DNA of 64,000 bases from NCBI GenBank assembly GCA_035487295.1, contig DATHMH010000048.1:16763-80762 (forward strand), read 5' to 3'. Positions within the stretch are counted from its first letter, which is position 1. Each line of letters begins with the position of its first letter. Of this stretch, positions 45,491 to 52,949 are shown one piece after another. Under the pieces are notes generated by a model. The model made no database searches. It saw only the letters and a list, made by a program, of their open reading frames with translations, and had not been told where the DNA came from. The DNA comes from QIAW01 sp035487295. Lineage in GTDB: Bacteria; Acidobacteriota; Terriglobia; Terriglobales; Acidobacteriaceae. Made by a program: the position numbers and the translations under genes.

Positions 45491-46774
45491 CTAGGCTAAA
45501 CTTTCCTCTCTTCTTCCGCCGTCAAACCTCACCGGCAGGGCCGTCAGTCCTCGCAAAGCCAGGTTGGCACGCCAAACCAGGGGCCCAGGCTCCAGGGCCA
45601 ATCCCGGCAAACGACGCAGCAGCGTTTCAAAAGCAATTTGTCCTTCAATACGCGCCAGTGGTGCGCCAAAGCAGAAGTGTGCCGCCCAGCCGAAAGCAAG
45701 GTGCCGGTTATCGGTGCGCTCCAGGTTCAACCGGTCAGGATCGGGAAATCGTTCCGGATCGCGGTTCGCCGCGCCCATTACTGCAATCACCGCCTGCTTT
45801 TTCCGGATTCTCTTTCCCCCCAGCTCAAGGTCCGCGGGAGCCACACGGGCCGTGTGCTGCGTCGGGCTTTCGTAGCGCAACAATTCTTCTGTAGCCGAAG
45901 GTATGAGGGAGGAATCTGAACGCAGCCTCTCCAACTCCTCAGGATGGCGCAGCAATGCCAGCAACCCATTCCCAATCAGGTTTGTTGTAGTCTCCTGGCC
46001 CCCAACCATGGTGATGATGCAGTTAGCGATAATCTCCTCCTCGGTCAGGCGGTCTCCTTCGACTTCAGTCGTCAGGAAAGAATTGATAAGACCTGCGCGA
46101 GGACGAAGCCGCAGCTCTTCAAGGGTAGAACGGAAATAAGCGGTCAGTTCTTCAATACTTCGCATGACGCGTTCCATGCGGTCAGGGTTGTGCTGAAAAT
46201 TGCCCAGTATTTCCGCAAAATCGGCTGACAAGCTCTTCAACCGCTCGTGGTCCTCCACCGGAACGCCCAGCATTTCGGCGGTCACGATGGCGGGCAAGGG
46301 GCCGGCGAAGTCGGCGATTATATCCATGCGGCTTGCGAGCAGGACCGAATTAATAAGCTGGTCGGCAATCTGCTGAATATGCTCTCGCAGCACAGCCACT
46401 CTGGCGGGGGAAAAGGCCCTGGACGCCAGGCTGCGAAGTCGCGTGTGCGCGGGAGCATCCATAAACAGCATCTGCCTTACGAGCACCTGGGCAATCGGGT
46501 TGAAGTCTGAGAGTCCGATGGCGCTGAGTTGTTCGGGCGAGGGAGTGCGCTCGGCGGAAAAATCATGGAGCACCCTCACTACGTCCGCATAACGGGTTAC
46601 CACCCAGGCGAAAAGAAAAGGGTCCCAATATACAGGGTCCTCGGTGCGCAGCTTGCGATACAGAGGATATGGATTTGCGAGAACCTCCTGGTCAAGCAGA
46701 TGATAAAGGCTGAGGCTCGGATCTGACTTGCCTGCAGGTGGCGAATCGGTTTCTAGAAGTGGTTCAGTGTTCAT
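45491..46774 (-). CDS. Cytochrome P450 (probable aminoacyl-carrier hydroxylase)
   Basis: A 427-residue bacterial P450. The haem-binding segment is FGWAAHFCFGAPLARIEG with thiolate C368. The I-helix oxygen groove is VGGQETTTN and the K-helix ExxR lies in EELLRYES. It lies 39 bases after the adenylation-carrier gene. In novobiocin, skyllamycin and related pathways a P450 beside such a didomain hydroxylates the beta carbon of the carrier-bound amino acid. The pairing here suggests the same, but it is not proven. A ribosome site (GAGGAC) precedes the ATG. No ferredoxin gene is nearby. Confidence 0.93.
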   Translation of the reverse strand: MNTEPLLETDSPPAGKSDPSLSLYHLLDQEVLANPYPLYRKLRTEDPVYWDPFLFAWVVTRYADVVRVLHDFSAERTPSPEQLSAIGLSDFNPIAQVLVRQMLFMDAPAHTRLRSLASRAFSPARVAVLREHIQQIADQLINSVLLASRMDIIADFAGPLPAIVTAEMLGVPVEDHERLKSLSADFAEILGNFQHNPDRMERVMRSIEELTAYFRSTLEELRLRPRAGLINSFLTTEVEGDRLTEEEIIANCIITMVGGQETTTNLIGNGLLALLRHPEELERLRSDSSLIPSATEELLRYESPTQHTARVAPADLELGGKRIRKKQAVIAVMGAANRDPERFPDPDRLNLERTDNRHLAFGWAAHFCFGAPLARIEGQIAFETLLRRLPGLALEPGPLVWRANLALRGLTALPVRFDGGRREESLA

Positions 46775-46813
46775 GGGTCCTCTGTGACTGCTCCGCGTTC
46801 TTCGCGATCTGGT

Positions 46814-48700
46814 CTAGTTCTGGCCAAGCAGCTTTTCGACCTGGGCTGCCAGGCCTGCGATCGTTGGAAATTCAAAAATGGTTCGCAAAGGAAGCTCAAC
46901 CCCAAAGGCGCCGCGCGCCCTGGTGATGACCTGTGTTCCCAGCAGGGAATGGCCGCCGAGCAGAAAGAAATTGTCGTTCCTGCCCACCTGTTTCAGGCGC
47001 AGCAGCGACGCAACAATCTCTTCTACCTGCTTTTCAACGTTTGTCTTCGGCGCTGGAGCCGGGGTCTGCTTCTCGCCAATCGTGTTAGCTTCTGTGGGCG
47101 CCGGCAGGCCCGCGCGATTGATCTTGTCATTCGCGGTCAATGGAATTTCCTGCAATTGGACAAATGTCGCCGGCACCATGTAGCCGGGCAGATGCGCGCT
47201 GAGAAACTCCTGCAGCCCGCTTCGGCTGGGTTCCAGGCATTTATCAAGCACCAGATAAGCAACCAGTTTTTTGTCGCCTGGGTCATCTTCGCGAGCGATT
47301 ACCACGCTCGATAGCACCGCCGGATGCCGGTTCAGCCACGCGGCAATCTCATCTGGTTCGATCCTTTGCCCGCGGATTTTGACCTGCTCATCCGCCCTTC
47401 CCAGAAAATCGATCTTTCCGTCGCTTCTCCAGCGCCCTAAATCGCCGGTTTTGTACAGCCGTGCCCCCCACTTATCACTGAACGGATTGTGAAGAAATTT
47501 TTCTGCAGTCAGTTCGGGCTGGTTGAGATAGCCGTCTGCCACCTGGGCTCCGCCAATATAAATTTCGCCGCTTGCGCCTTCAGGCACAGGGTTCTGGTTT
47601 TGGTCGAGGATGTAAACCAGGGTGTTCGTAGTCGGCGCGCCAATGGCGGGCAACGAAGCCGGGTTCGTTTCCGCTTCCGCTGTGACTCGTGTGGAAGTTG
47701 AAACGACCGTGCATTCAGCCGGCCCATAGTTGTTGAATACGGCGAACGGCAGGTTCCCCCGGGGGTGGCTGCGCAGCACATCGCCCCCGGTCAGGAGCTG
47801 GCGCAGCCGCGTTTCAGCAGGCCATTCCATATTGATCAGAAACTCGGCGATAGGGGTGGGCGCGAAACCGATCGTAATCTGTTGCGCCACCAGCCAGTCG
47901 CGAAGCTTCTCCGGCGACTTCCGCGTTACTTCACCGGCAATGTGCAGACTTGCGCCGGCGGTCAGGTAAGGCCAGATCTCCCATACCGCGGCATCAAAGC
48001 CCAATCCCGCCACCTGGCTGGCGCGGTCGGACGCCGTCACCTCAAACGCCTGGGCATGCCAAGCCATAAGATTCGATAGATTCGCATGCTTGATGGGGAC
48101 TCCTTTAGGCTGGCCCGTCGAGCCCGAGGTGTAAATCAGGTAAGCTGGATTATTTGCCGAATGCGCGCAAAACGGGGCCTCCTTGGGGAAATCGGATATG
48201 TGCGCCTGTTCCGCATCCAAATCAACCGTCCGCCACGTCCCGCGCGGCATGGTTGTGAGCAAGGGACCTCGCGTTACCAATACGGGAACCTGGGCATTCT
48301 GCAGCATATATGCCAGCCGCTCGGAGGGATACGCCGGGTCAAGCGGTACATAAGCTCCTCCTGCCTTCATGATTGCCAGTGCCGCCAGAACAAACTGCCA
48401 GGAGCGGCCAAGGTAGATCCCGGTGAATACGCCGGGACCAACCCCCAAATCTCGCAGATAATGCGCCAGTTTGTTGGCTTGCGCGTCGAGTTGCGCGTAT
48501 GTCAGGATCGCATCTTCCGTTGCCACCGCCAGAGCTTCAGGAAGTTCCTCCGCCCGCGCAGCCACGAGCTGCGGCACAGCCAGGGCCTCGGGAGAAGCGC
48601 TGCGTACAGTTATGAGGGAAACTACAAGCTGATTTTCTCGCTTCGCTGAAGAAGCCTCGCTTTCTGACGGGATCAATTGATTCAAGACATCGGGTGCCAT
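46814..48700 (-). CDS. Free-standing NRPS adenylation-thiolation (A-T) didomain, Leu-like code
   Basis: A 628-residue protein from ATG 48700 (AGGAG nine bases upstream; a longer frame would run into the next gene). The A domain has YIYTSGSTGQPKG-type core A3 (LIYTSGSTGQPKGV), NNYGPAE, YKTGDLGRW, and NDKINR with the A10 lysine. The carrier domain follows with LGGHSLL, whose S585 takes phosphopantetheine. Aligning by eye to GrsA gives the ten-residue code D-A-W-T-L-G-N-V-V-K, one change from the classical leucine code D-A-W-F-L-G-N-V-V-K. No condensation or thioesterase domain is present, so it loads one amino acid for tailoring. Confidence 0.92.
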   Translation of the reverse strand: MAPDVLNQLIPSESEASSAKRENQLVVSLITVRSASPEALAVPQLVAARAEELPEALAVATEDAILTYAQLDAQANKLAHYLRDLGVGPGVFTGIYLGRSWQFVLAALAIMKAGGAYVPLDPAYPSERLAYMLQNAQVPVLVTRGPLLTTMPRGTWRTVDLDAEQAHISDFPKEAPFCAHSANNPAYLIYTSGSTGQPKGVPIKHANLSNLMAWHAQAFEVTASDRASQVAGLGFDAAVWEIWPYLTAGASLHIAGEVTRKSPEKLRDWLVAQQITIGFAPTPIAEFLINMEWPAETRLRQLLTGGDVLRSHPRGNLPFAVFNNYGPAECTVVSTSTRVTAEAETNPASLPAIGAPTTNTLVYILDQNQNPVPEGASGEIYIGGAQVADGYLNQPELTAEKFLHNPFSDKWGARLYKTGDLGRWRSDGKIDFLGRADEQVKIRGQRIEPDEIAAWLNRHPAVLSSVVIAREDDPGDKKLVAYLVLDKCLEPSRSGLQEFLSAHLPGYMVPATFVQLQEIPLTANDKINRAGLPAPTEANTIGEKQTPAPAPKTNVEKQVEEIVASLLRLKQVGRNDNFFLLGGHSLLGTQVITRARGAFGVELPLRTIFEFPTIAGLAAQVEKLLGQN

Positions 48701-48776
48701 TGCTGCTTTCTCCTGTATGAATGAATTGTTTATTGAGGAGGTAAATCCAGGTAGACGTAGAGTGGGCGCGTATAAA

Positions 48777-49889
48777 TCAAAGTGTTGAATCTCCATCCAG
48801 CATGGATGGAGCCCACGCATTTTGCTTGCTCAACAATGCGCTCAGGCTTCCATTTCTTGCCTTGTAGTAGTAAGACCAGAATCCTCGTTTCCGCTGGTGC
48901 GGCGCAACCGCGACGTTCTTATTGCCGATGCAAAGCCCAACCTTCTCCAGCAAATGAATTCTTTGCTTTTGAGATTCGTGCAAGACGCTTGCCAGAATGG
49001 GATAGATCAGCGTTTCATTGTCGTCCAGGGCCTGAAAGTCAACCAGCAGCAGTTGCGAGATGTCGAGTGCCCGATTCTGCTGCTCCAGAAAGATTGCGTA
49101 GGCGATGAGGCGCCCTTGCTGGTTGATGGTCTGGATCCAGATGCGCTTTTCCAGCAGCGGATGCCGGAAGTGCCACTCCAGCATGGCGCGCGTCCGCACC
49201 GCCAGCAGGGAAGCGGGCTTTTGCATCCGCAAGCTCTGCCAGAATTCATCGAAGCGCTCATCGAACTCTGTGCAACGCTCCACCTCGACTTTGCTCGCGC
49301 GTGTTTTTACTGTTTTTCCGGCAATTGTGCTCTTGAGGAACAATGTGGGGGCCATGAAATAGGTGAACGTGGCCGGGAGGTGTCTTTTGGCAAGCCATGC
49401 CCTGGCAAAGCCGCGATAATTTGTGATCCAGACCTCAGATTTGTCCCAGCAGCCCACGGGAACCGGGGATGCTCCCAGCGCCTCAAGGATTCGCGAGGCC
49501 TCGAGATTTGCAGTCGTGCTCAGGCACAAATCTACGTTCGGCTGATTAAGAAATTCATCCAACAGCAGCGGCGCATAACCGCTATACGTCGGATCAACCA
49601 CCCACCCCCGGCCGGTCGCGGTCATAATGCCCCGGCCGTTATATTCATAGAGCAGAGGGATGTTCGCGAAAGCGCCTACGATGCGGTCATTGTGCTGTAG
49701 CACCCATCCTCGGGGCCAGTGGTTTCGAAGCGACGAATAGACCGGGTTGCCCGTCCACAGGTGGGTCCACTCTTCGTAGTTCTTACTGGCAAGTCCGCGC
49801 TGGGCCTCCAGTATTGTTATCTGTGAGTAGTCATCAAGGGAAAGCTCTCGGATGACCGGAAATGTGCTCGTTGCGGCTTGAGACGACAT
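48777..49889 (-). CDS. GNAT-family acyltransferase-like protein
   Basis: A 370-residue protein with a GNAT-like N-terminal half (IRELSLDDYSQITILEAQRG, GWVVDPTYSGYAPLLLDEFL) and a second related fold (WHFRHPLLEKRIWIQTINQQGRLIAYAIFL). This double arrangement resembles FemAB/GNAT enzymes near polysaccharide and peptide clusters, some of which use carrier- or tRNA-bound aminoacyl donors. It lies 76 bases before the A-T gene on the same strand. It is a candidate to offload the carrier-bound amino acid onto an acceptor, perhaps the polysaccharide next door. That last step is inference. Confidence 0.75.
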   Translation of the reverse strand: MSSQAATSTFPVIRELSLDDYSQITILEAQRGLASKNYEEWTHLWTGNPVYSSLRNHWPRGWVLQHNDRIVGAFANIPLLYEYNGRGIMTATGRGWVVDPTYSGYAPLLLDEFLNQPNVDLCLSTTANLEASRILEALGASPVPVGCWDKSEVWITNYRGFARAWLAKRHLPATFTYFMAPTLFLKSTIAGKTVKTRASKVEVERCTEFDERFDEFWQSLRMQKPASLLAVRTRAMLEWHFRHPLLEKRIWIQTINQQGRLIAYAIFLEQQNRALDISQLLLVDFQALDDNETLIYPILASVLHESQKQRIHLLEKVGLCIGNKNVAVAPHQRKRGFWSYYYKARNGSLSALLSKQNAWAPSMLDGDSTL

Positions 49890-49927
49890 GGCAACCCTGC
49901 GGCGAAAATAAAGCGCGCTTGCGACGT

Positions 49928-49971
49928 GTAGGCTTCGCCACTCCGGGTCACATTCAGCGACCCGCGCCTAC
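49928..49971. repeat. Two-step palindromic element
   Basis: Outer stem GTAGGC / GCCTAC and inner stem CGGGTC / GACCCG form a compact bulged hairpin just upstream of the GNAT gene start. It resembles dispersed REP-like elements, but no second copy is in the window. The remaining 400 bases to 50415 hold only the short repeat at 50309 and no convincing gene. Confidence 0.5.
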
Positions 49972-50308
49972 GAAATCAGCTCCAGCAGAGCCCGCAGGGG
50001 ATTCGGGTGGTCTGAATTGAGCACACGATAGGATGCTTACCGCATGCTCAGAGATGCTGCGGGTTGTCTTTGTCGTGTATTGGCGCGTATGCCGCAGCGG
50101 GCTGGCGAGATTCCCTTACCGGGAATTTGTTCCGTCAATGAGGCTGCTGCAAAAACAGGCCCCAAACGAAACGGCACGTCTTCTAACTATGAAAATCTGT
50201 AACCTGCCGCGCGTACCCAATCTGGCTATTTCAATTTTTTAATGGGGCAACCTGGAGGCAGTAAGGTAGCGAATACGTTTTCCTGGATTAACCCATGCTG
50301 ATTCATGG

Positions 50309-50339
50309 GCTGAATGCTGATTGCTGAATGCTGAGTGCT
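50309..50339. repeat. TGCTGAATGCTGATTG quasi-tandem run
   Basis: Thirty-one bases made of GCTGAATGCTGATTGCTGAA-like units, about 75 bases before the BON gene start. CCCATGCTGATTCATGGG just before it is a small palindrome. Confidence 0.5.
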
Positions 50340-50415
50340 TTTCTTGATGTTGCCCACCCCGGCCCGACGTCTCGCATCCCACCGAAATAAGGTGTTAGAT
50401 CTGCCAGGAGGACGT

Positions 50416-50979
50416 ATGAAGATTCTAGCCACTTTTCTTCTACTCGGAAGTCTTGCGTTAGCTCAATCCGGGTCAAACCCGCAGCTTGCTACCAGGCCGG
50501 GCAATCCCAATTCAAGCGAGCAGTTCATTGCCAAGGAAGTGCGTCATGAACTGGTTATGCTGCCCTACTACTCTATCTTCGACGATCTCGAGTACCAGGT
50601 GAAAGGCGACACTGTCATTCTGTCAGGCGCCACCGTAACCCCGACTCTGAAGTCGGATGCGGAAAATGTGGTCAAAAAGGTCGAGGGAGTTAAGAATGTC
50701 GTCAACAACATCAAGGTGCTGCCGCTTTCTCCCAACGATGACGAAATCCGCCGTCGCGTAGCCCGCGCCATTTTCGGCACCGATGGCCTCTACAGGTACT
50801 CTATGTCTGCCGTTCCGCCCGTTCACATCATCGTCGAAAACGGGCACGTGACTCTGAAGGGCATCGTGGATAGCCAGGGCGATAAGACCCTGGCCAATAT
50901 CGCCGCCAACCAGGTCCCGGGTGTTTTTTCGGTGGACAATGAACTTCAAGTCGCAGGAACAAACGTAGCTAAGAAGTAA
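50416..50979 (+). CDS. Secreted BON-domain protein
   Basis: A 187-residue protein with an AGGAGG ribosome site four bases before the ATG. A signal peptide (MKILATFLLLGSLALAQ) leads to two BON domains: YQVKGDTVILSGATVTP...VKKVEGVKNVVNNIKVLP and HIIVENGHVTLKGIVDSQG...VPGVFSVDNELQV. BON domains, as in OsmY, act in the periplasm on membranes or secretion channels and often respond to envelope stress. It is a single gene with its own terminator. Confidence 0.88.
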   Translation: MKILATFLLLGSLALAQSGSNPQLATRPGNPNSSEQFIAKEVRHELVMLPYYSIFDDLEYQVKGDTVILSGATVTPTLKSDAENVVKKVEGVKNVVNNIKVLPLSPNDDEIRRRVARAIFGTDGLYRYSMSAVPPVHIIVENGHVTLKGIVDSQGDKTLANIAANQVPGVFSVDNELQVAGTNVAKK

Positions 50980-51010
50980 GCGCAAAGGGATGCGTGCTTT
51001 AAAGCGCAAA

Positions 51011-51035
51011 GACGCCCCGCCGGGAGCGGGGCGTC
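51011..51035 (+). terminator. Strong hairpin terminator after the BON gene
   Basis: A perfect 10-bp GC-rich stem GACGCCCCGC / GCGGGGCGTC with a five-base loop, followed by TGCTTAGTCTCTTTT. It looks like a rho-independent terminator with a broken T-tract. Confidence 0.75.
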
Positions 51036-51068
51036 TGCTTAGTCTCTTTTACTATTAGCGGGCAGCTA

Positions 51069-51140
51069 AAAACTCGAAACTCGAAACCTGAAACTCGAAA
51101 CTGTATTTTAAAACTCGAAACTACTTAAAAACTCGAAACT
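51069..51140. repeat. CTCGAAAC quasi-tandem repeat
   Basis: CTCGAAAC occurs five times in 72 bases, ending five bases from the bactofilin stop. The same words (in the order CTTGAAACTTGAAACC, TGAAACTCGAAACC) recur inside the start of the esterase gene at 52907-52938. Confidence 0.7.
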
Positions 51141-51144
51141 GTAC

Positions 51145-51681
51145 TTAAGCAATTTTCATAGGCGTCTCTGCCGCCATCAGCGCCTCTTTGCTTTCCGCGC
51201 TGCCATTGGTCTTTTCCGACCCTCCGGGTTTACGGACGTCGATCTTACCTTTAAAGAAGGCGCCGTCTTCCACGCTGATGCGTTGGGCTACGACGTCGCC
51301 GGTCAGCGATCCTTCACTGCGAACGTCCAGACGGTCGCTGGCGTTCACATTGCCAACAATCTTGCCGTGCACAACAATTTCACGCGCCGCGATATCGGCG
51401 GCAACCTGTCCGCTGCGGCCCACGGTAACGCGATTTCCGGGAAGGTTGATCGAGCCCTCCACCTTGCCTTCAATGTAGAGTGATTCCGAACCGGTAATCT
51501 CGCCTTTAAAAACGAGCGACTTGCCGATCATGGCGGTCTGTTCGGTTGAAGCAGTGCTCCCCAACGTTGTGCGGGTCAATACCGGTTCGCTGGCGACTGC
51601 GCCACCGTTTGGCATGGCCGCTTTGCTGGGAGCCTGGGGCGGCAGCGTAGCCGTCTCTGGCGAATTTGTCTGTTTCCACAT
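51145..51681 (-). CDS. Bactofilin (polymer-forming cytoskeletal protein)
   Basis: A 178-residue protein from ATG 51681, with GAGG nine bases upstream. The central domain (about 50-155) is a short right-handed beta-helix of repeated units (IGKSLVFKGEITGSESLYIEGKVEG and GKIVGNVNASDRLDVRSEGSLTGDV in separated coils) typical of bactofilins. Disordered tails lie on both sides. Bactofilins polymerise without nucleotide and position cell-wall, polysaccharide or pilus machinery. No membrane segment is seen. Confidence 0.93.
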   Translation of the reverse strand: MWKQTNSPETATLPPQAPSKAAMPNGGAVASEPVLTRTTLGSTASTEQTAMIGKSLVFKGEITGSESLYIEGKVEGSINLPGNRVTVGRSGQVAADIAAREIVVHGKIVGNVNASDRLDVRSEGSLTGDVVAQRISVEDGAFFKGKIDVRKPGGSEKTNGSAESKEALMAAETPMKIA

Positions 51682-51862
51682 CTTGCTGATCCTCACTTTC
51701 TCTGGCTGGCCTCGGGAAACATGTCACCACAACATGTCCTGGCGAGGAGTTAGATATTGGTTAATGTCCGACTGCCGGGGATGAAAGCGATAGTAGTGCT
51801 ACATTGCCCTCCGCAATAGGTCACGAAGGTACAACCCACTATCGGGTGAGGACTGGATGAAA

Positions 51863-51940
51863 TGCACCGCTCGCGGTGCACGGTGGGAGCCCCGGCTTTT
51901 AAGCCGGGGTAAGGCCTCATAAAGTTTTGGGCTTCAGCCC
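51863..51940. repeat. Cluster of three palindromes (REP-like copy F)
   Basis: In a 350-base gene-free gap: TGCACCGCTCGCGGTGCA (51863-51880), CCCCGGCTTTTAAGCCGGGG (51890-51909) and GGGCTTCAGCCC (51929-51940). The second and third, joined by TAAGGCCT...TTTTGGGCTTCAGCC, have the same layout as copy A at 7643. A CTAG-rich run follows at 51996-52018, again as behind copy A. Confidence 0.7.
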
Positions 51941-52046
51941 CGGTGCGCGCGGGTGCAGCCGCGGAACGACACTCGATGTCAAAACTAATTTTGTCAATCA
52001 CAGCTAGTGGCTAGGAGCTTTGGCTTCGCTTCAGACAAAAAGCCGG

Positions 52047-52949
52047 CTAACTGCTTACCCCGAAAGCGTGGGAATGGAAAAGCAGCGACGCCGGCAGATG
52101 CTCTGCGAAATAGCTCCAGTCGTGCCCGCCCGGATAAAGATGAAACTCGTGCGCAATTCCACGCGCAGCCAGCAACTTATGCAGCGCCCCTGCTCCGGCC
52201 TCAAAGCCGTAATCGTCTTCCGAGCCGCAATCAAAGTAGATGTGCAGCCCGGTCAGGCGGCTGGTGCGCGCCAATTTGAGTGGATCGTTGCGCTCCCAGA
52301 AAACCCGGTCCACAGGCGAGCCGAACACGCCGCCCAGAATCCGCGACAAAGAATTTTGTGGCAAGCTGGCTCCGCTGACCGCGGGCAGCTTCTCAATCAG
52401 GGCGGCGCTTTGCGCGCTCACCGAACCAAACAGCTCCGGATGCCGAAAAGCCAGGTGCAGCGCCCCATAGCCGCCCATGGAAATTCCGGCAATGCCGCGC
52501 GACGTCCGCCCCGAACGAATGCGGTAATGATGTTCAATGTAGGGTAAAAACTCCTGCACAAAAAAATCTTCATACCGCCGGTGCCCGTCATGCGAGTTGA
52601 TATAGAAGCTGGTGTCCCCGGCCGGGGTCACGATGATATATTCCCCCATCTTGCGCTGCTCCCACAGGTCTTCGGTCAGGTTCCACGCGCCTGAATCGAG
52701 AAACATCTGCTCGTTGGCGCCCAGGCCATGCAGAAAGTAGAGCACCGGATACCGCTGTGTCTTTCCTTGCTCGGTGTCATAGCCAGGCGGCAGCAGGACG
52801 CAATAGGGAACCTGCTGATGCATCGCATGGCTCTCGATCGCATGACACTCCGCGCGCCCAGTAGCATGCGCAGAAGGGATTGAGAAAAGGCAGACAAGTG
52901 CCGCAACACTTGAAACTTGAAACCTGAAACTCGAAACCGCCTTACTCAT
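52047..52949 (-). CDS. Exported esterase D-type alpha/beta hydrolase
   Basis: About 300 residues from ATG 52949, overlapping the permease stop by eight bases. After a signal peptide (to about SAHA), the esterase fold shows PVLYFLHGLGANEQMFL, the nucleophile elbow GISMGGYGAL, an acidic segment FDCGSEDDYG and the catalytic His in PGGHDWSY. The family includes S-formylglutathione hydrolase-like and feruloyl/acetyl esterases; substrate unknown. The first residues after the start (VSSFRFQVSSV) are encoded by the GAAAC-type repeat found elsewhere, an odd origin for a signal peptide. Confidence 0.88.
   Translation of the reverse strand: MSKAVSSFRFQVSSVAALVCLFSIPSAHATGRAECHAIESHAMHQQVPYCVLLPPGYDTEQGKTQRYPVLYFLHGLGANEQMFLDSGAWNLTEDLWEQRKMGEYIIVTPAGDTSFYINSHDGHRRYEDFFVQEFLPYIEHHYRIRSGRTSRGIAGISMGGYGALHLAFRHPELFGSVSAQSAALIEKLPAVSGASLPQNSLSRILGGVFGSPVDRVFWERNDPLKLARTSRLTGLHIYFDCGSEDDYGFEAGAGALHKLLAARGIAHEFHLYPGGHDWSYFAEHLPASLLFHSHAFGVSS
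52907..52938. repeat. GAAAC-type quasi-tandem repeat inside a coding sequence
   Basis: CTTGAAACTTGAAACC then TGAAACTCGAAACC, the same units as at 51069-51140, read here on the minus strand as residues about 4-14 of the esterase precursor. Confidence 0.65.

Noticed and set aside
48701..48820. 40-residue N-terminal extension of the A-T didomain protein
   Set aside because: It overlaps the end of the GNAT gene and ignores the AGGAG placed nine bases before ATG 48700; the extension has no homology-like features.
48822..49700. 292-codon open frame on the + strand opposite the GNAT-like gene
   Set aside because: No domain or ribosome site; GNAT-like features are clear on the minus strand.
50033..50242. 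69-codon open frame between the GNAT and BON genes
   Set aside because: No ribosome site and no recognisable motif; it lies in repeat-rich non-coding DNA.
51069..51140. Possible CRISPR-like array
   Set aside because: Units are 8 bases with irregular 3-15 base spacing and no cas genes; it is a quasi-tandem repeat.
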